From the NCBI GenBank assembly GCA_948466265.1, contig CAOJZU010000002.1:1-64000 (forward strand): a stretch of DNA of 64,000 nucleotides, written 5' to 3'. Positions 10,960 through 20,190 of this stretch are shown here, piece by piece. This stretch comes from an uncultured Clostridium sp. (GTDB lineage Bacteria > Bacillota_A > Clostridia > TANB77 > CAG-508). The position numbers and the translations under genes are program-made. Within the stretch, counting starts at the first letter, position 1; each line of letters opens with the position of its first letter. The notes below the pieces were generated by a model, which ran no database searches, had not been told where the DNA came from, and saw nothing but the letters and a program-made list of their open reading frames with translations.

Positions 10960-11420
10960 AACATAGTAATAGACAAAAAACACCAATGTGGGTATATATT
11001 TCTTTGAAACTATTGCTATAACTGATTTTGAAACGGATAATAAGGTGCTTTTGTGCAAGGCATTTTTCGCATACGTCCTTCGCTAAGGCACCAACGACGT
11101 ATCTGTTCGAACTAATGAACAGATAGATACAGAAATCAATCAGAAATGGTTGATTTTTTCTTTTGCAAAAAATATCATCTCTTTTCAGCAGGTATGAATT
11201 GCCTCGCAGAGCCACCATGTTATGATAGTATGTCATAACATATAGGAGGCTAGGACTTATGACGAGGTCAAAGTCCTGTGCTACGAAGAAAGTTCAAAGA
11301 AGTGTTCTATTGAACAAGAATTAATTTGTTCTTTTTACTTAGGTATTGGTAAAAACAAAATGAAGTTGTTTTCAAAATTTTTGACAAGAATTCTAGAATA
11401 ATATATAATTAATTATATAT
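10960..11420. other. Gene-free region with several hairpins
   Basis: No convincing gene lies here; the minus-strand open frame looks like a chance one. It holds hairpins ATCTGTTC/GAACAGAT (near 11100-11124), ATGTTATGA/TCATAACAT (near 11217-11240) and AGGACTT/AAGTCCT (near 11251-11276), and CATACGTCC with ACGACGT near 11070-11100. It could encode a structured RNA. It does not match the tmRNA, SRP or RNase P hallmarks I know. Confidence 0.35.
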
Positions 11421-11442
11421 ATTAAAAGGAGAGTTATGTTGC

Positions 11443-12375
11443 ATGGAAAATATAAAAAGAGCAATTATATTAGATATGGATGAAACATTAGAACATGGCA
11501 CATTTAAAAGTAATATTGTTTATGGTGAAAATGGTTCTATGATGACATTAAGACCAGGATTAGATGAATTAATAGAAAAATTAAAAAAAGCTAGAAGTCA
11601 AGGTATTGATATTGCCCTATGTACAACTGCACATAATTCTTGGGTAGAAAGATTCTTAACATTAAGACCTGAGTTTAAAGAAATATTTGACAAGCTTTAT
11701 ACAAGAGATAATGAGGATGATTGGAATCCTACAGGTTGTTATCAAAAACCTGTAGAAACTTTTGGATATGATTCAGTATTATTTATAGATGATAACAGAA
11801 CTGAGAGAAACAGATTAGTAGACATATACAAGGATAATCAAATATCATCACCCATTGATATAACATATTTTAGTGGATTTAGTTTTGGAGATCAAATTGA
11901 TCTAAATTATTTGATTATGTATATGGAATTAGCCCAACAAGATGGTAACTTATATCCCAAATTGCAAGAATTGCTTAATATAGTTAGAAATGAATCAGGT
12001 TGTAATATGATGTGTTCAGTTATTGATACTTTTATGTCAAAAGAATTTAAGCATGGATTAACAATAGAAGATGAAAATTATAAACATGAACATAAACTTT
12101 TTATTGATAGTAGAGATGATATGATAAATGAATTTAATGATATACTATGGGAAAAAGAAGGTAAAATTACTATAACAGAACAACAAAGAAAACAAATTAT
12201 AGAATATATGGAAAGTGATAAAAGGATACCTTTTGAAAATATTGAACAATTATTATTGAGTCGATTAGTTCAAACAGCTAATGATACTCAGGCTAGATTG
12301 GATGAAGCAAAGAAATTTGAACAGGCTTATAGGGATGTTACACCTAAAAAAGCTGTAGATGGACAGGAACTTTAA
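11443..12375 (+). CDS. HAD-superfamily phosphatase (NIF/FCP1-like)
   Basis: A 310-residue HAD hydrolase. Motif I is ILDMDETLE near residues 9-17, followed by LRPGLDELIEKL and motif II ALCTTAH; motif III/IV is FGYDSVLFIDDNRTER. This arrangement resembles FCP1/NIF-like phosphatases. The C-terminal half (from about residue 170) is unrecognised and charged. The ATG follows AGGAGAG. Confidence 0.75.
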   Translation: MENIKRAIILDMDETLEHGTFKSNIVYGENGSMMTLRPGLDELIEKLKKARSQGIDIALCTTAHNSWVERFLTLRPEFKEIFDKLYTRDNEDDWNPTGCYQKPVETFGYDSVLFIDDNRTERNRLVDIYKDNQISSPIDITYFSGFSFGDQIDLNYLIMYMELAQQDGNLYPKLQELLNIVRNESGCNMMCSVIDTFMSKEFKHGLTIEDENYKHEHKLFIDSRDDMINEFNDILWEKEGKITITEQQRKQIIEYMESDKRIPFENIEQLLLSRLVQTANDTQARLDEAKKFEQAYRDVTPKKAVDGQEL

Positions 12376-12395
12376 AAATACAGGAGAGAAAGCAT

Positions 12396-12737
12396 ATGAA
12401 GAATAACCAACTTATAGCTACTAATACTTTATGGTATAAAATAAGTAACTTATTTAAAAATCTTTTTACTAAAAAGGAAAAAGAAGAATATAATATACTA
12501 AATATTAAAAACAGCAATTTTATTGATAATATTTCATTAAGAGATAAAATGGTAATATATGCTATTCAAAAAGAAACTGCTAAGAATCTAATGACAGGAA
12601 ATTTAAAAATAGAATCATTGTCAAATGAAGAAGTAAATGATATGATTAAATATTTTATAGAGTATAATAATAAAATGTCTCAAGATTTAAAAAGAATAAA
12701 GAAAAATATTATTGATTTAAGAAACAACATAAATTGA
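12396..12737 (+). CDS. Hypothetical protein after the HAD gene
   Basis: A 113-residue charged protein of unknown function with a basic N-terminal half and helical, Asn/Lys-rich C terminus. It starts 20 bases after the HAD gene stop with GGAGAG upstream, so it is probably co-transcribed. No motif was recognised. Confidence 0.6.
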   Translation: MKNNQLIATNTLWYKISNLFKNLFTKKEKEEYNILNIKNSNFIDNISLRDKMVIYAIQKETAKNLMTGNLKIESLSNEEVNDMIKYFIEYNNKMSQDLKRIKKNIIDLRNNIN

Positions 12738-12800
12738 TTGATATTTGTATCAATAGTCACCAGAGCCGAAAAAGTTGTAGATAACTACGCCAATGGCACC

Positions 12801-12830
12801 AAAAAGAAGTAGTAAAACTACTTCTTTTTT
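12801..12830 (+). terminator. Rho-independent terminator
   Basis: Hairpin AAGAAGTAG / CTACTTCTT followed by a T run, ending the HAD operon. Confidence 0.85.
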
Positions 12831-12844
12831 ATAATAAAAAAGTG

Positions 12845-12898
12845 CCATTCTTCTACGTCCCTATTGGCACACCATTCTTCTACGTCCCCATTGGCACA
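12845..12898. repeat. Tandem 27-bp direct repeat
   Basis: Two adjacent 27-base copies (12845-12871 and 12872-12898) differ at one position. Each carries TTCTACGTCCC and ends TGGCACA; GTGCCA and TGGCAC at the unit edges make each copy able to form a hairpin. It lies between the HAD operon terminator and cwlJ. Confidence 0.8.
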
Positions 12899-12955
12899 TT
12901 GGTATAAAGTAACATTATGGCTTATAACACATAAACTATAATGGGAGGATTATTT

Positions 12956-13403
12956 ATGGCGTATTCTGACAGAGAGTTAATTGCAAGGATTATAGAATGT
13001 GAAGCAGGAGGAGAGGGAGAAAATGGAATGAAAGCAGTTGCTTCTGTTATAATGAATAGAGTAAATGCTTCAGAAGGTGAGTATTCAAGGGTTTCAGAGG
13101 GTCGGCAGTATTAGAAACATTATATTCCAGAAAGGCCAATTTGACTGTGCAGTAGAGACACTTTTAGGCAAATATAATGCACAAAATATTTATAATATGA
13201 ATCCAACAGAGATTCATTATAATATAGCAGATTGGGTAATAGCTGGAAATAGACTAAATGAAATAGGAGAATGTCTGTGGTATCTTAATCCTTTTAGACC
13301 TAGTTGCAGTTCTACATTTCCATCTAATGGGTCAGGAACCTTTCATACTAGACTAGGTGAACATTGCTTTTATAGACCAACTGCATCTTATGCAAATACT
13401 TAA
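12956..13403 (+). CDS. cwlJ: CwlJ/SleB-type spore cortex hydrolase
   Basis: Cell-wall hydrolase that degrades spore cortex during germination. The N terminus AYSDRELIARIIECEAGGEGENG carries the family's catalytic Glu region in short form, and later GNRLNEIGECLWYLNPF and RLGEHCFYRP are typical of CwlJ. One C|GGN site at 13103 (GGT C GGC) gives RVSEGGSIRNIIFQKGQF; in triplet reading the frame stops within 10 codons. Corrected length is 148 residues. The next gene is gerQ-like; cwlJ and gerQ are partners in Bacillus spores. Confidence 0.88.
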
Positions 13404-13427
13404 ATTAAATAAAAGGAGAATTTTCAT

Positions 13428-13766
13428 ATGGAAGAGAATAACATATCAAACAAAAGACAATTGGGAAACCAAGTAGTTACTAATGCAAATTCACCAGAAA
13501 TTTTAACTAATAACATATATACACCAGCATTTTTAAGACAGCAAATTGGCAAATTAGTAAGAGTAGAATTTCTAATAGGTACTAATAATTTAGTAGATAG
13601 AATTGGAATTCTACAGGATGTAGGTGCAAGTTATATTCTACTAAGATCTTTAGAAAGTAATACTACAATTTATGCAGACATTTATTCTATTAAATTTGTT
13701 ACAATTTCTAATTCAGTAAATCCAAATGACCAGTATTATAACTTATATAATAACTCTATGTTTTAA
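13428..13766 (+). CDS. gerQ: GerQ-like spore coat protein
   Basis: A 112-residue protein with FLRQQIGKLVRVEFLIG and DRIGILQDVGASYILL, resembling the conserved part of GerQ-type coat proteins needed for CwlJ localisation. The start follows AAGGAG. It lies 24 bases after cwlJ, the arrangement seen in Bacillus, which strengthens both assignments. The N-terminal 30 residues are Asn-rich and low complexity. Confidence 0.75.
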   Translation: MEENNISNKRQLGNQVVTNANSPEILTNNIYTPAFLRQQIGKLVRVEFLIGTNNLVDRIGILQDVGASYILLRSLESNTTIYADIYSIKFVTISNSVNPNDQYYNLYNNSMF

Positions 13767-13864
13767 ATGCTATAAGCTAAATTTACGTATTAAATAAGTA
13801 AAAAGCATTAGATAGCTCTGGTTGAAGATACGGTATATGCGATATTGTACCATGGATAATCAAG

Positions 13865-13942
13865 ATGGCGATGTTTTTTGGCTATATAGCATTATTTGTG
13901 GCTTTGATCAGCGGGGAAAAGGACAGAGAGAACATAAACTGA
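13865..13942 (+). CDS. Candidate small hydrophobic peptide (holin-like toxin type)
   Basis: A 25-codon frame reads MAMFFGYIALFVALISGEKD and ends REN-I-N: one membrane helix with a short charged tail, the shape of Gram-positive type I toxins and short holin-like peptides. It is followed at once by a strong hairpin terminator. No antisense RNA promoter was identified. A longer open frame over the same bases in another phase looks like its shadow. Confidence 0.4.
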   Translation: MAMFFGYIALFVALISGEKDRENIN

Positions 13943-13958
13943 ATAAAGTGAAAAATAA

Positions 13959-13997
13959 AGGATACATATATTCTCCAAATGTGTATCCTGTTTTTTT
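13959..13997 (+). terminator. Terminator after the small peptide
   Basis: Hairpin AGGATACA / TGTATCCT followed by seven T residues. Confidence 0.8.
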
Positions 13998-14082
13998 ATA
14001 TTATTTAAAAATAAATGTAGACTTTTATTTAAAAATAATATAAAATATAGAAAGAAAAAAGCAAAAGGAGGCAAACGAAGTA

Positions 14083-15289
14083 ATGATAGTAGAGAAAATA
14101 ATATTTACTATTGTAGCAACATATTTATTAATAGCAATGATTTTTAAATTAATAAAAAAAGTCGATAAAATACATGCCTCTATAATATTACTTCAAGTTT
14201 TAGGTTTGATTTTAGGAATAATAGAATTAATATCTACTTCAAACTTTAATATATTCATTAAATTTCTAATGTATTTAATATCAATCATAATTCCAATTAC
14301 AGTTATAATATTAGAACAAAAAGGAAAAAATCTTTCAGAACTTTTCCTTATGGCATCTGCAAAATTTTATGAGATAACTCGGAAACACCAAAAAATATAA
14401 AGAAATATGGTTAATAATTGCAAATAAATATCCATCAAATTATACATCACATAAAAAACTTGCTGAAATATATGAAAAAGAAGGTGGAATGAGAAAAGCA
14501 ATTGATGAATATGTAAAAGCAATTGACCTAAACAAACAAGATTATAACTCTTACTATAAGATATCATTTTTATTAAATGAATTAGACAAAAAAGAAGATG
14601 CAAAAGTTATGTTAAATAATTTACTTAAAGTAAAGCCTGATTACATAGATGCAAGTTTATTACTTGGAGATATATTATGTGAGCAGGAATTATATAAAGA
14701 AGCATTAAACATATATACAATTGGATTAAAACATTCTCCAAACAATTATGATTTATACTATAGTATGGGAATAGTATACACAATGCTAAATGACTTTGAA
14801 AGTGCAAAACTTTGCTATGAAAAGGCAGCTACAATAAATACTTTAAGTTATCATGCATATTATGCTTTAGGGCAAATAAATTTAATAGAAATGGATTTAG
14901 ACGAAGCAGAGAAATATTTTTATAAAGCATTAGAGGATAAAGAACAAGAACCAGATAGCTATTATCAATTAGGAAAAATATATATGTTAAGAGGAGATCA
15001 TGATAATGCTGTTAAGTTTGTAAATTTAGCAATAGAATTAGATAACAATTATATAAAGATTGCAAATCAAGAACCAATATTTATACCAGTAAAAAGCAAA
15101 TTCAAGATACCAATTATAGATGAAGAAGATATAGAAAAGAGAAAAACAAGTCACACATTAAAAGAGAAAAAGGCAATGAAACATTTAGATAAAACATATA
15201 AGCTAGTTGGAAAATTAAACATGCATAAATTGAGACCGAAAGCAAAGGAAAAAGAAGAATTAGATTATACAAAAGAAAGAGAATTTTAA
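14083..15289 (+). CDS. Membrane-anchored TPR-repeat protein
   Basis: A 401-residue protein. Three hydrophobic segments in the first 90 residues anchor it in the membrane; the rest is tetratricopeptide repeats (for example AIDEYVKAIDLNKQDYNSYY and ESAKLCYEKAATIN), then a charged tail. One C|GGN site at 14380 (ACT C GGA) joins the membrane part to the TPR part; without it they are two separate frames. It probably acts as a protein-interaction scaffold; partner unknown. It lies 13 bases before uppP. Confidence 0.8.
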
Positions 15290-15302
15290 GGAGGAAAAAA
15301 TC

Positions 15303-16115
15303 ATGTCAATTGTTCAAGCAATTATTTTAGGATCTGTTCAAGGTTTAACAGAACTACTTCCAATTTCAAGTTCAGCTCACCTTTTTTTAGTACCATGGGT
15401 ATTTGGGTGGACTAATGTAGAAGAATTTAACATTGCATTTGAGGCATTTGATGTTGCACTTCATGCAGGAACACTACTTGCAATTGTAATATTCTTCTTC
15501 AAAGACTGGATAAAGTTAATTATTGGTGGATTTAATCAAGTGATTAAAAAGGAGAAATCTTTCGAAGGAAAAATGTTTTGGTATTTAGTAATTGCTACAA
15601 TACCAGGTGGAGCCATAGGGTTTGCTTTAGACCATTTCTTAGAAGATGCACTTAAAAATGCCTTAATTATAGGAACAGCTCTTATAGTAATGGGTATAAT
15701 TCTTTATATTGTTGACAAAAAATCAAAATCTGAAGTAGAATATGAAGATATGACATTTAAACAAACATTTTTAATAGGATTATCACAGGCATTAGCATTT
15801 ATACCAGGAGTATCACGTTCAGGTATTACTATGACAACAGGTAGAATGCTTGGTATAAAAAGAGAATCTGTTGCAAAGTATTCCTTTTTACTATCAACAC
15901 CAATTGTTGCAGGAGCAACACTTTATAAACTAAAGGATTTTGTTATAAGTATACCATTTTTTGTACGGAATATTTGTAAGTTTTATTGTACGGAATATTT
16001 GTAATAAAATTTTTACTAGAATATTTAAAAAATGGAAGTTTCAAAGTGTTTGCAATATATAGAGTTATAATTCGGAATAGTTGTTATTGCTTTATGGATA
16101 TTTAGAACTATATAA
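15303..16115 (+). CDS. uppP: Undecaprenyl-diphosphatase
   Basis: Membrane enzyme that recycles undecaprenyl pyrophosphate for cell-wall synthesis and gives bacitracin tolerance. Motifs are VQGLTELLPISSSAHL near the N terminus and FIPGVSRSGITMT near residue 165. Three C|GGN sites lie in the last membrane helices (15966, 15991, 16073), the first two inside repeated GTACGGAATATTTGT sequence. Skipping them gives FVGIFVSFIVGIFVIK and VIIGIVVIALW, hydrophobic helices as expected, and a normal 269-residue length. Triplet reading stops early after 233 residues. Confidence 0.92.
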
Positions 16116-16138
16116 AATGAACTAAAGGAGGAAAATAT

Positions 16139-16765
16139 ATGAAACCAATTGAACTAAAACACCCATTACTAGAACACAAATTAGCAATTTTAAGAGATAA
16201 AAAAACAGGAACAAAGGAATTTAGAGAATTAATCTCAGAAATAACAGTATTTTTATGTTATGAAGTAATGAAAGATGCAAGGTTACATGAAGTAGAAGTT
16301 GAAACACCAATAAAAAAGACAAAGGCACAAATGATAGATGAAAATAATTATGTATTTGTACCAATATTGAGGGCTGGAACAGGAATGATAGATGGAATTA
16401 TAAAAATGATACCAAATGCAAAAATTGGTCATATTGGGCTTTATAGAGATGAAGAAACTGTTAAGCCAGTAAGATATTATTATAAAATGCCACAAGGAAT
16501 AAATAAAAAACAGGTAATAATTATAGATCCAATGCTTGCGACAGGAGGCTCTGGAGTCGACGCAATAACACTACTTAAAGAAGATGGGGCAAAAGACATA
16601 AAATTTTTAAGTATAATTGCAGCCCCAGAAGGGCTAGAAAAAATACAAAAAGCACACCCAGATGTACAAATTTATTGTGGGGCAATTGATGAAGGACTAA
16701 ATGAAGCAAGCTATATTGTTCCAGGACTTGGAGATGCTGGAGACAGAATATTTGGAACTAAATAA
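16139..16765 (+). CDS. upp: Uracil phosphoribosyltransferase
   Basis: A 208-residue pyrimidine salvage enzyme that converts uracil and PRPP to UMP. Recognised by VPILRAGTGMIDGI, the PRPP-binding loop IIDPMLATGGSG and the uracil-binding C-terminal YIVPGLGDAGDRIFG. It is intact, with normal GGN glycines only. An AAAGGAGG site precedes it; uppP lies 23 bases upstream. Confidence 0.97.
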   Translation: MKPIELKHPLLEHKLAILRDKKTGTKEFRELISEITVFLCYEVMKDARLHEVEVETPIKKTKAQMIDENNYVFVPILRAGTGMIDGIIKMIPNAKIGHIGLYRDEETVKPVRYYYKMPQGINKKQVIIIDPMLATGGSGVDAITLLKEDGAKDIKFLSIIAAPEGLEKIQKAHPDVQIYCGAIDEGLNEASYIVPGLGDAGDRIFGTK

Positions 16766-16792
16766 AACATGAATTTTTAGGAGGGAAATATT

Positions 16793-17616
16793 TTGAAGAT
16801 AACTGATTTAGAAGAATTAAAAGAAAAAGCAAGAGATGTAAGGATTCGGGATAATTGAAGCTGTATATGGAGCAAAATCAGGACATCCAGGGGGATCACT
16901 TTCATGTGCAGATATACTAACAGTACTCTATTTTAATCAAATGAATATTGACGAGACAAAGCCAAGGAGTGATTCAAGAGATAGATTTATATTATCTAAG
17001 GGTCATGCAGCTCCTGCACTGTATAGCGCGCTTGCAAATCGTGGGTATTTTAATAAAGAAGAATTATCTAATTTAAGACATATAGATAGTAATCTTCAAG
17101 GACATCCAGATATAAATAAAATTCCAGGAGTTGATATGACAACAGGTTCACTTGGACAAGGACTTTCAATTGCAAATGGAATGGCATTGAGCTCAAAATT
17201 AAGCCGTAAAGGAATTAGAGTTTATTGCTTACTTGGAGATGGTGAAATAGAAGAGGGACAAGTTTGGGAAGCGGCTATGACAGCTAGCCATTATAAATTA
17301 GATAATCTATGTGTTATAGTTGATAATAACAATTTACAAATAGATGGAACTGTAAAAGATGTAATGAACCCATATCCAATAGATGAAAAATTTAAAAGTT
17401 TTGGTTTTCATACAATAAATATAAATGGACATGATATAAATCAAATTATAAGAGCATTTAACGCCGCAAAGACAATTAAAGGTAAACCAACAGCAATAAT
17501 TGCAAAAACTGTAAAAGGTAAAGGTGTATCCTTTATGGAAAATCAAGTTCGGATGGCATGGAAAAGCACCAAATGAAGAGCAATATAAGTTAGCAATTAA
17601 AGAACTTAAAAAGTAA
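16793..17616 (+). CDS. tktA: Transketolase, N-terminal subunit
   Basis: N-terminal, thiamine-diphosphate-binding half of a split transketolase (pentose phosphate pathway). The TPP motif GDGEIEEGQVWEAAM ... NNN lies near residues 145-175, and GHAAPALYS and TGSLGQGLS are present. The TTG start at 16793 follows AGGAGGG. Two C|GGN sites: 16847 (ATT C GGG, giving VRIGIIEAVYG) and 17550 (GTT C GGA, giving NQVGWHGKAPN, a family-typical end). Corrected length is 273 residues. Splitting transketolase into two genes is normal in Firmicutes and archaea. Confidence 0.93.
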
Positions 17617-17646
17617 GAAATAAAAAAATTGGAGGCGAAGAAAGTT

Positions 17647-18581
17647 ATGAATATAGATAAAAAGATAGCAACACGTGCAAGCTATGGTGAAGCTTTAGCA
17701 AAACTTCGGAGAAGAAAATGAGAATATTGTGGTATTAGACGCAGATTTATCAGAAGCCACAAAAACAAATATATTTGCCAAGAAATTTCCAAACAGGTTT
17801 TTTGATATGGGAATAGCAGAACAAGATATGATGAGCACAGCAGCAGGACTTGCTGCTTCTCGGACAAGTAGCATTTGCAAGTACATTTGCAGTATTTGCA
17901 GCTGGACGTGCATATGACCAAATAAGAAATAGTATTTGCTATCCTAAAGTGAATGTTAAAATATGTGCAACACATGCAGGAGTGACAGTTGGGGAAGATG
18001 GAGCAACACATCAGATGTTAGAAGATTTAGGACTTATGAGAGGATTACCTAATATGAAGGTAGTTTGTACATCAGATGATGTACAAACTAGGTGGGCAGT
18101 GGAAGAGATATATAAACTAGATGGACCTGTATATTTAAGATTATGCAGGCTTGCTACACCTATAATTTATGATGAAAATCAAAAGTTTGAAATAGGAAAA
18201 GGAATTCAAATAGGGGACGGAGAAGAAGCAACAGTTATTGGAACAGGAGTAGTAGTTTCTGAAGGGGTAAAGGCTATGGAAATTTTAAAACAAGAAGGAA
18301 TAAATATTAGAGTTATTGATATGCATACAATCAAACCAATAGATAAGGATTTAATTATTAAATGTGCAAAAGAAACAAAAAGAGTTATAACTATAGAAGA
18401 TCATAGTGTTATTGGAGGATTAGGAACAGCAGTATGTGAAGTATTATCGACAGAATATCCTACCAAAGTTACAAGAATGGGTGTTAAAGATACATTTGGA
18501 AAATCAGGAAAAGCAGAAGAATTACTTAAATATTTTAAATTAACAGCAGAAGATATAGTGCAAGAAATTAAAACAAAATAA
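17647..18581 (+). CDS. tktB: Transketolase, C-terminal subunit
   Basis: Pyrimidine-binding and C-terminal domains of the split transketolase. Recognised by [44 protein letters not shown] and a C-terminal [14 protein letters not shown]. Two C|GGN sites: 17707 (CTT C GGA, giving [16 protein letters not shown]) and 17861 (TCT C GGA, giving [15 protein letters not shown]). Corrected length is 310 residues. It lies 30 bases after the N-terminal subunit. Confidence 0.93.
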
Positions 18582-18663
18582 AAAATAATATTTACTAAAA
18601 TAACACAAAATGATATAATAATACAATAATTTAGTTTGTAAAAATAAACAGGAGGAAATTGAA

Positions 18664-20170
18664 TTGGGAATCTTAAAATGGTTTAAATCAGGAACTAAAA
18701 TGAAAAGATGGATGTTTGTTATAATAGTCGGTATTATACTTCTTTGTTATGGAATAGCAACAATTATGAATATGCAGAAATTATCTGCATTCAAGTTTAT
18801 AACAACAATTTTAATATCATTAATAGGATTTATAACTATAATAATTGGAATAATATATAGCCAAAAAAGGGTATTAGAACTACTTGTAGAGGATACGGAC
18901 GATAGGTTGGCAGATAAGAAAAAAGATGTAAATGTAAACTCTTTAATATTTAATAAAACTGTATATAAAGAAGGACCAAAAATAGTCGTAATTGGTGGAG
19001 GTTCAGGATTAAATACAGTATTAAAAGGATTAAAAGATTATACAAGCAATTTGACAGCAATAGCTTCAATGACAAACTATGGAGAAGGACAAAGTGAACA
19101 AAATGGATTTATGCCATTAGAAGATATAAGAAATAGTATAATTAGTCTTTCAGAAAATGAAGAAGATATGGAGAAACTTTTAAGATTAAAGTTTAATAAT
19201 GGTGCGGATTTTACAGATATGTTTATATCAGCAATGGAAAGAGTTAATGGGGAAGGCTCAAAATTTATAGAAAATATTTCAAAAGTATTTAATATGACAG
19301 GAAGAATTTTACCTGTAACTCTTGATAAAATGAATATTTCTGCAGAATTAGAAGATCGGAACAGTAATAGATGAAACAGATAAAATTGCAGAAACAGTGA
19401 TATCAAAAATATCAAAAATAAATAGGGTATTTATTGTACCATCAAATGTAAGACCAGCTCCTCGGAGTTATAGAAGCAATACAAGATGCAGATGCAATTG
19501 TAATAGGACCACGGAAATCTTTATACAGAGGTAATACCAAATCTTTTAATCAAAGGAATATCAAAAGCCATAAAAGAAAGTAAGGCTATAAAGATATATA
19601 TTGGAAACATTATGACGAAGCCTGGTGAAACTGATGATTATAGCCTATCAGACCATGTAAAGGCAATAATAGAACATGCAAATAATAAAGTAATAGACTA
19701 TTGTGTATATGACTTAGGAGATATAGTGCCTGAATTTGTTAGAAGATATAATAAAGATGGAGCGTTCCCAGTAGAACAAGATACTGAGAAATGTAAAGAA
19801 CAAGGGGTAAAACCTATAAAAAAAGAATTTGCATGTATAGTTGACCGGAACTATTAGACATGAGCCAATTGCAGTTGCTGATTCTATAATAGAGATTATT
19901 TGTGAAGATCTGAAGTTTAAAGACATGCAAAATAATCCTAAATATGTAAGAATGAACACAAAGCTTAAAGCAAATAATGAAGTAAGAAGAGAAAAAACAA
20001 AAGAAAAGAATAAAAGAATGAAAGAAGAAAATAAAGTAGCTAGAAGAGCTAAGAGAATGGACAGACCAAAATCTAAATTTAGTACAAAATATGATGAAAG
20101 AATAAAATCGATAAAAAATAGTGATACAAAGAGAGAAGAAAAAAGAAGATGGATAGAAGGAGATAAATAA
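18664..20170 (+). CDS. yvcK: YvcK-like gluconeogenesis/cell-morphology factor
   Basis: Two N-terminal membrane helices, then a CofD/YvcK domain (IVVIGGGSGLNTVLKGLKDY) that in Bacillus binds UDP-sugars and supports wall synthesis. TTG start with AGGAGG. Four C|GGN sites: 19357, 19463, 19512 and 19846, giving ELEDGTVIDET, RPAPGVIEAI, VIGPGNLYTEVIP and IVDGTIRHEP, all family-like. Corrected length is 500 residues. The usual Asp-Asp-Gly-Gly-Ser-Ser-Gly loop is replaced by MTNYGEGQ. The C-terminal 90 residues are a charged basic tail. Confidence 0.85.
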
Positions 20171-20190
20171 GGTAAAATTCGGAGGAACAG

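Noticed and set aside
13822..14043. 73-codon plus-strand frame over the small-peptide region
   Set aside because: It has no ribosome binding site, unusual composition and runs through the terminator; the 25-codon peptide in another phase fits better.
16793..18581. Transketolase as one broken gene
   Set aside because: The two halves have separate starts and ribosome binding sites; split transketolase is normal in Firmicutes and archaea. Only the internal C|GGN sites break them.
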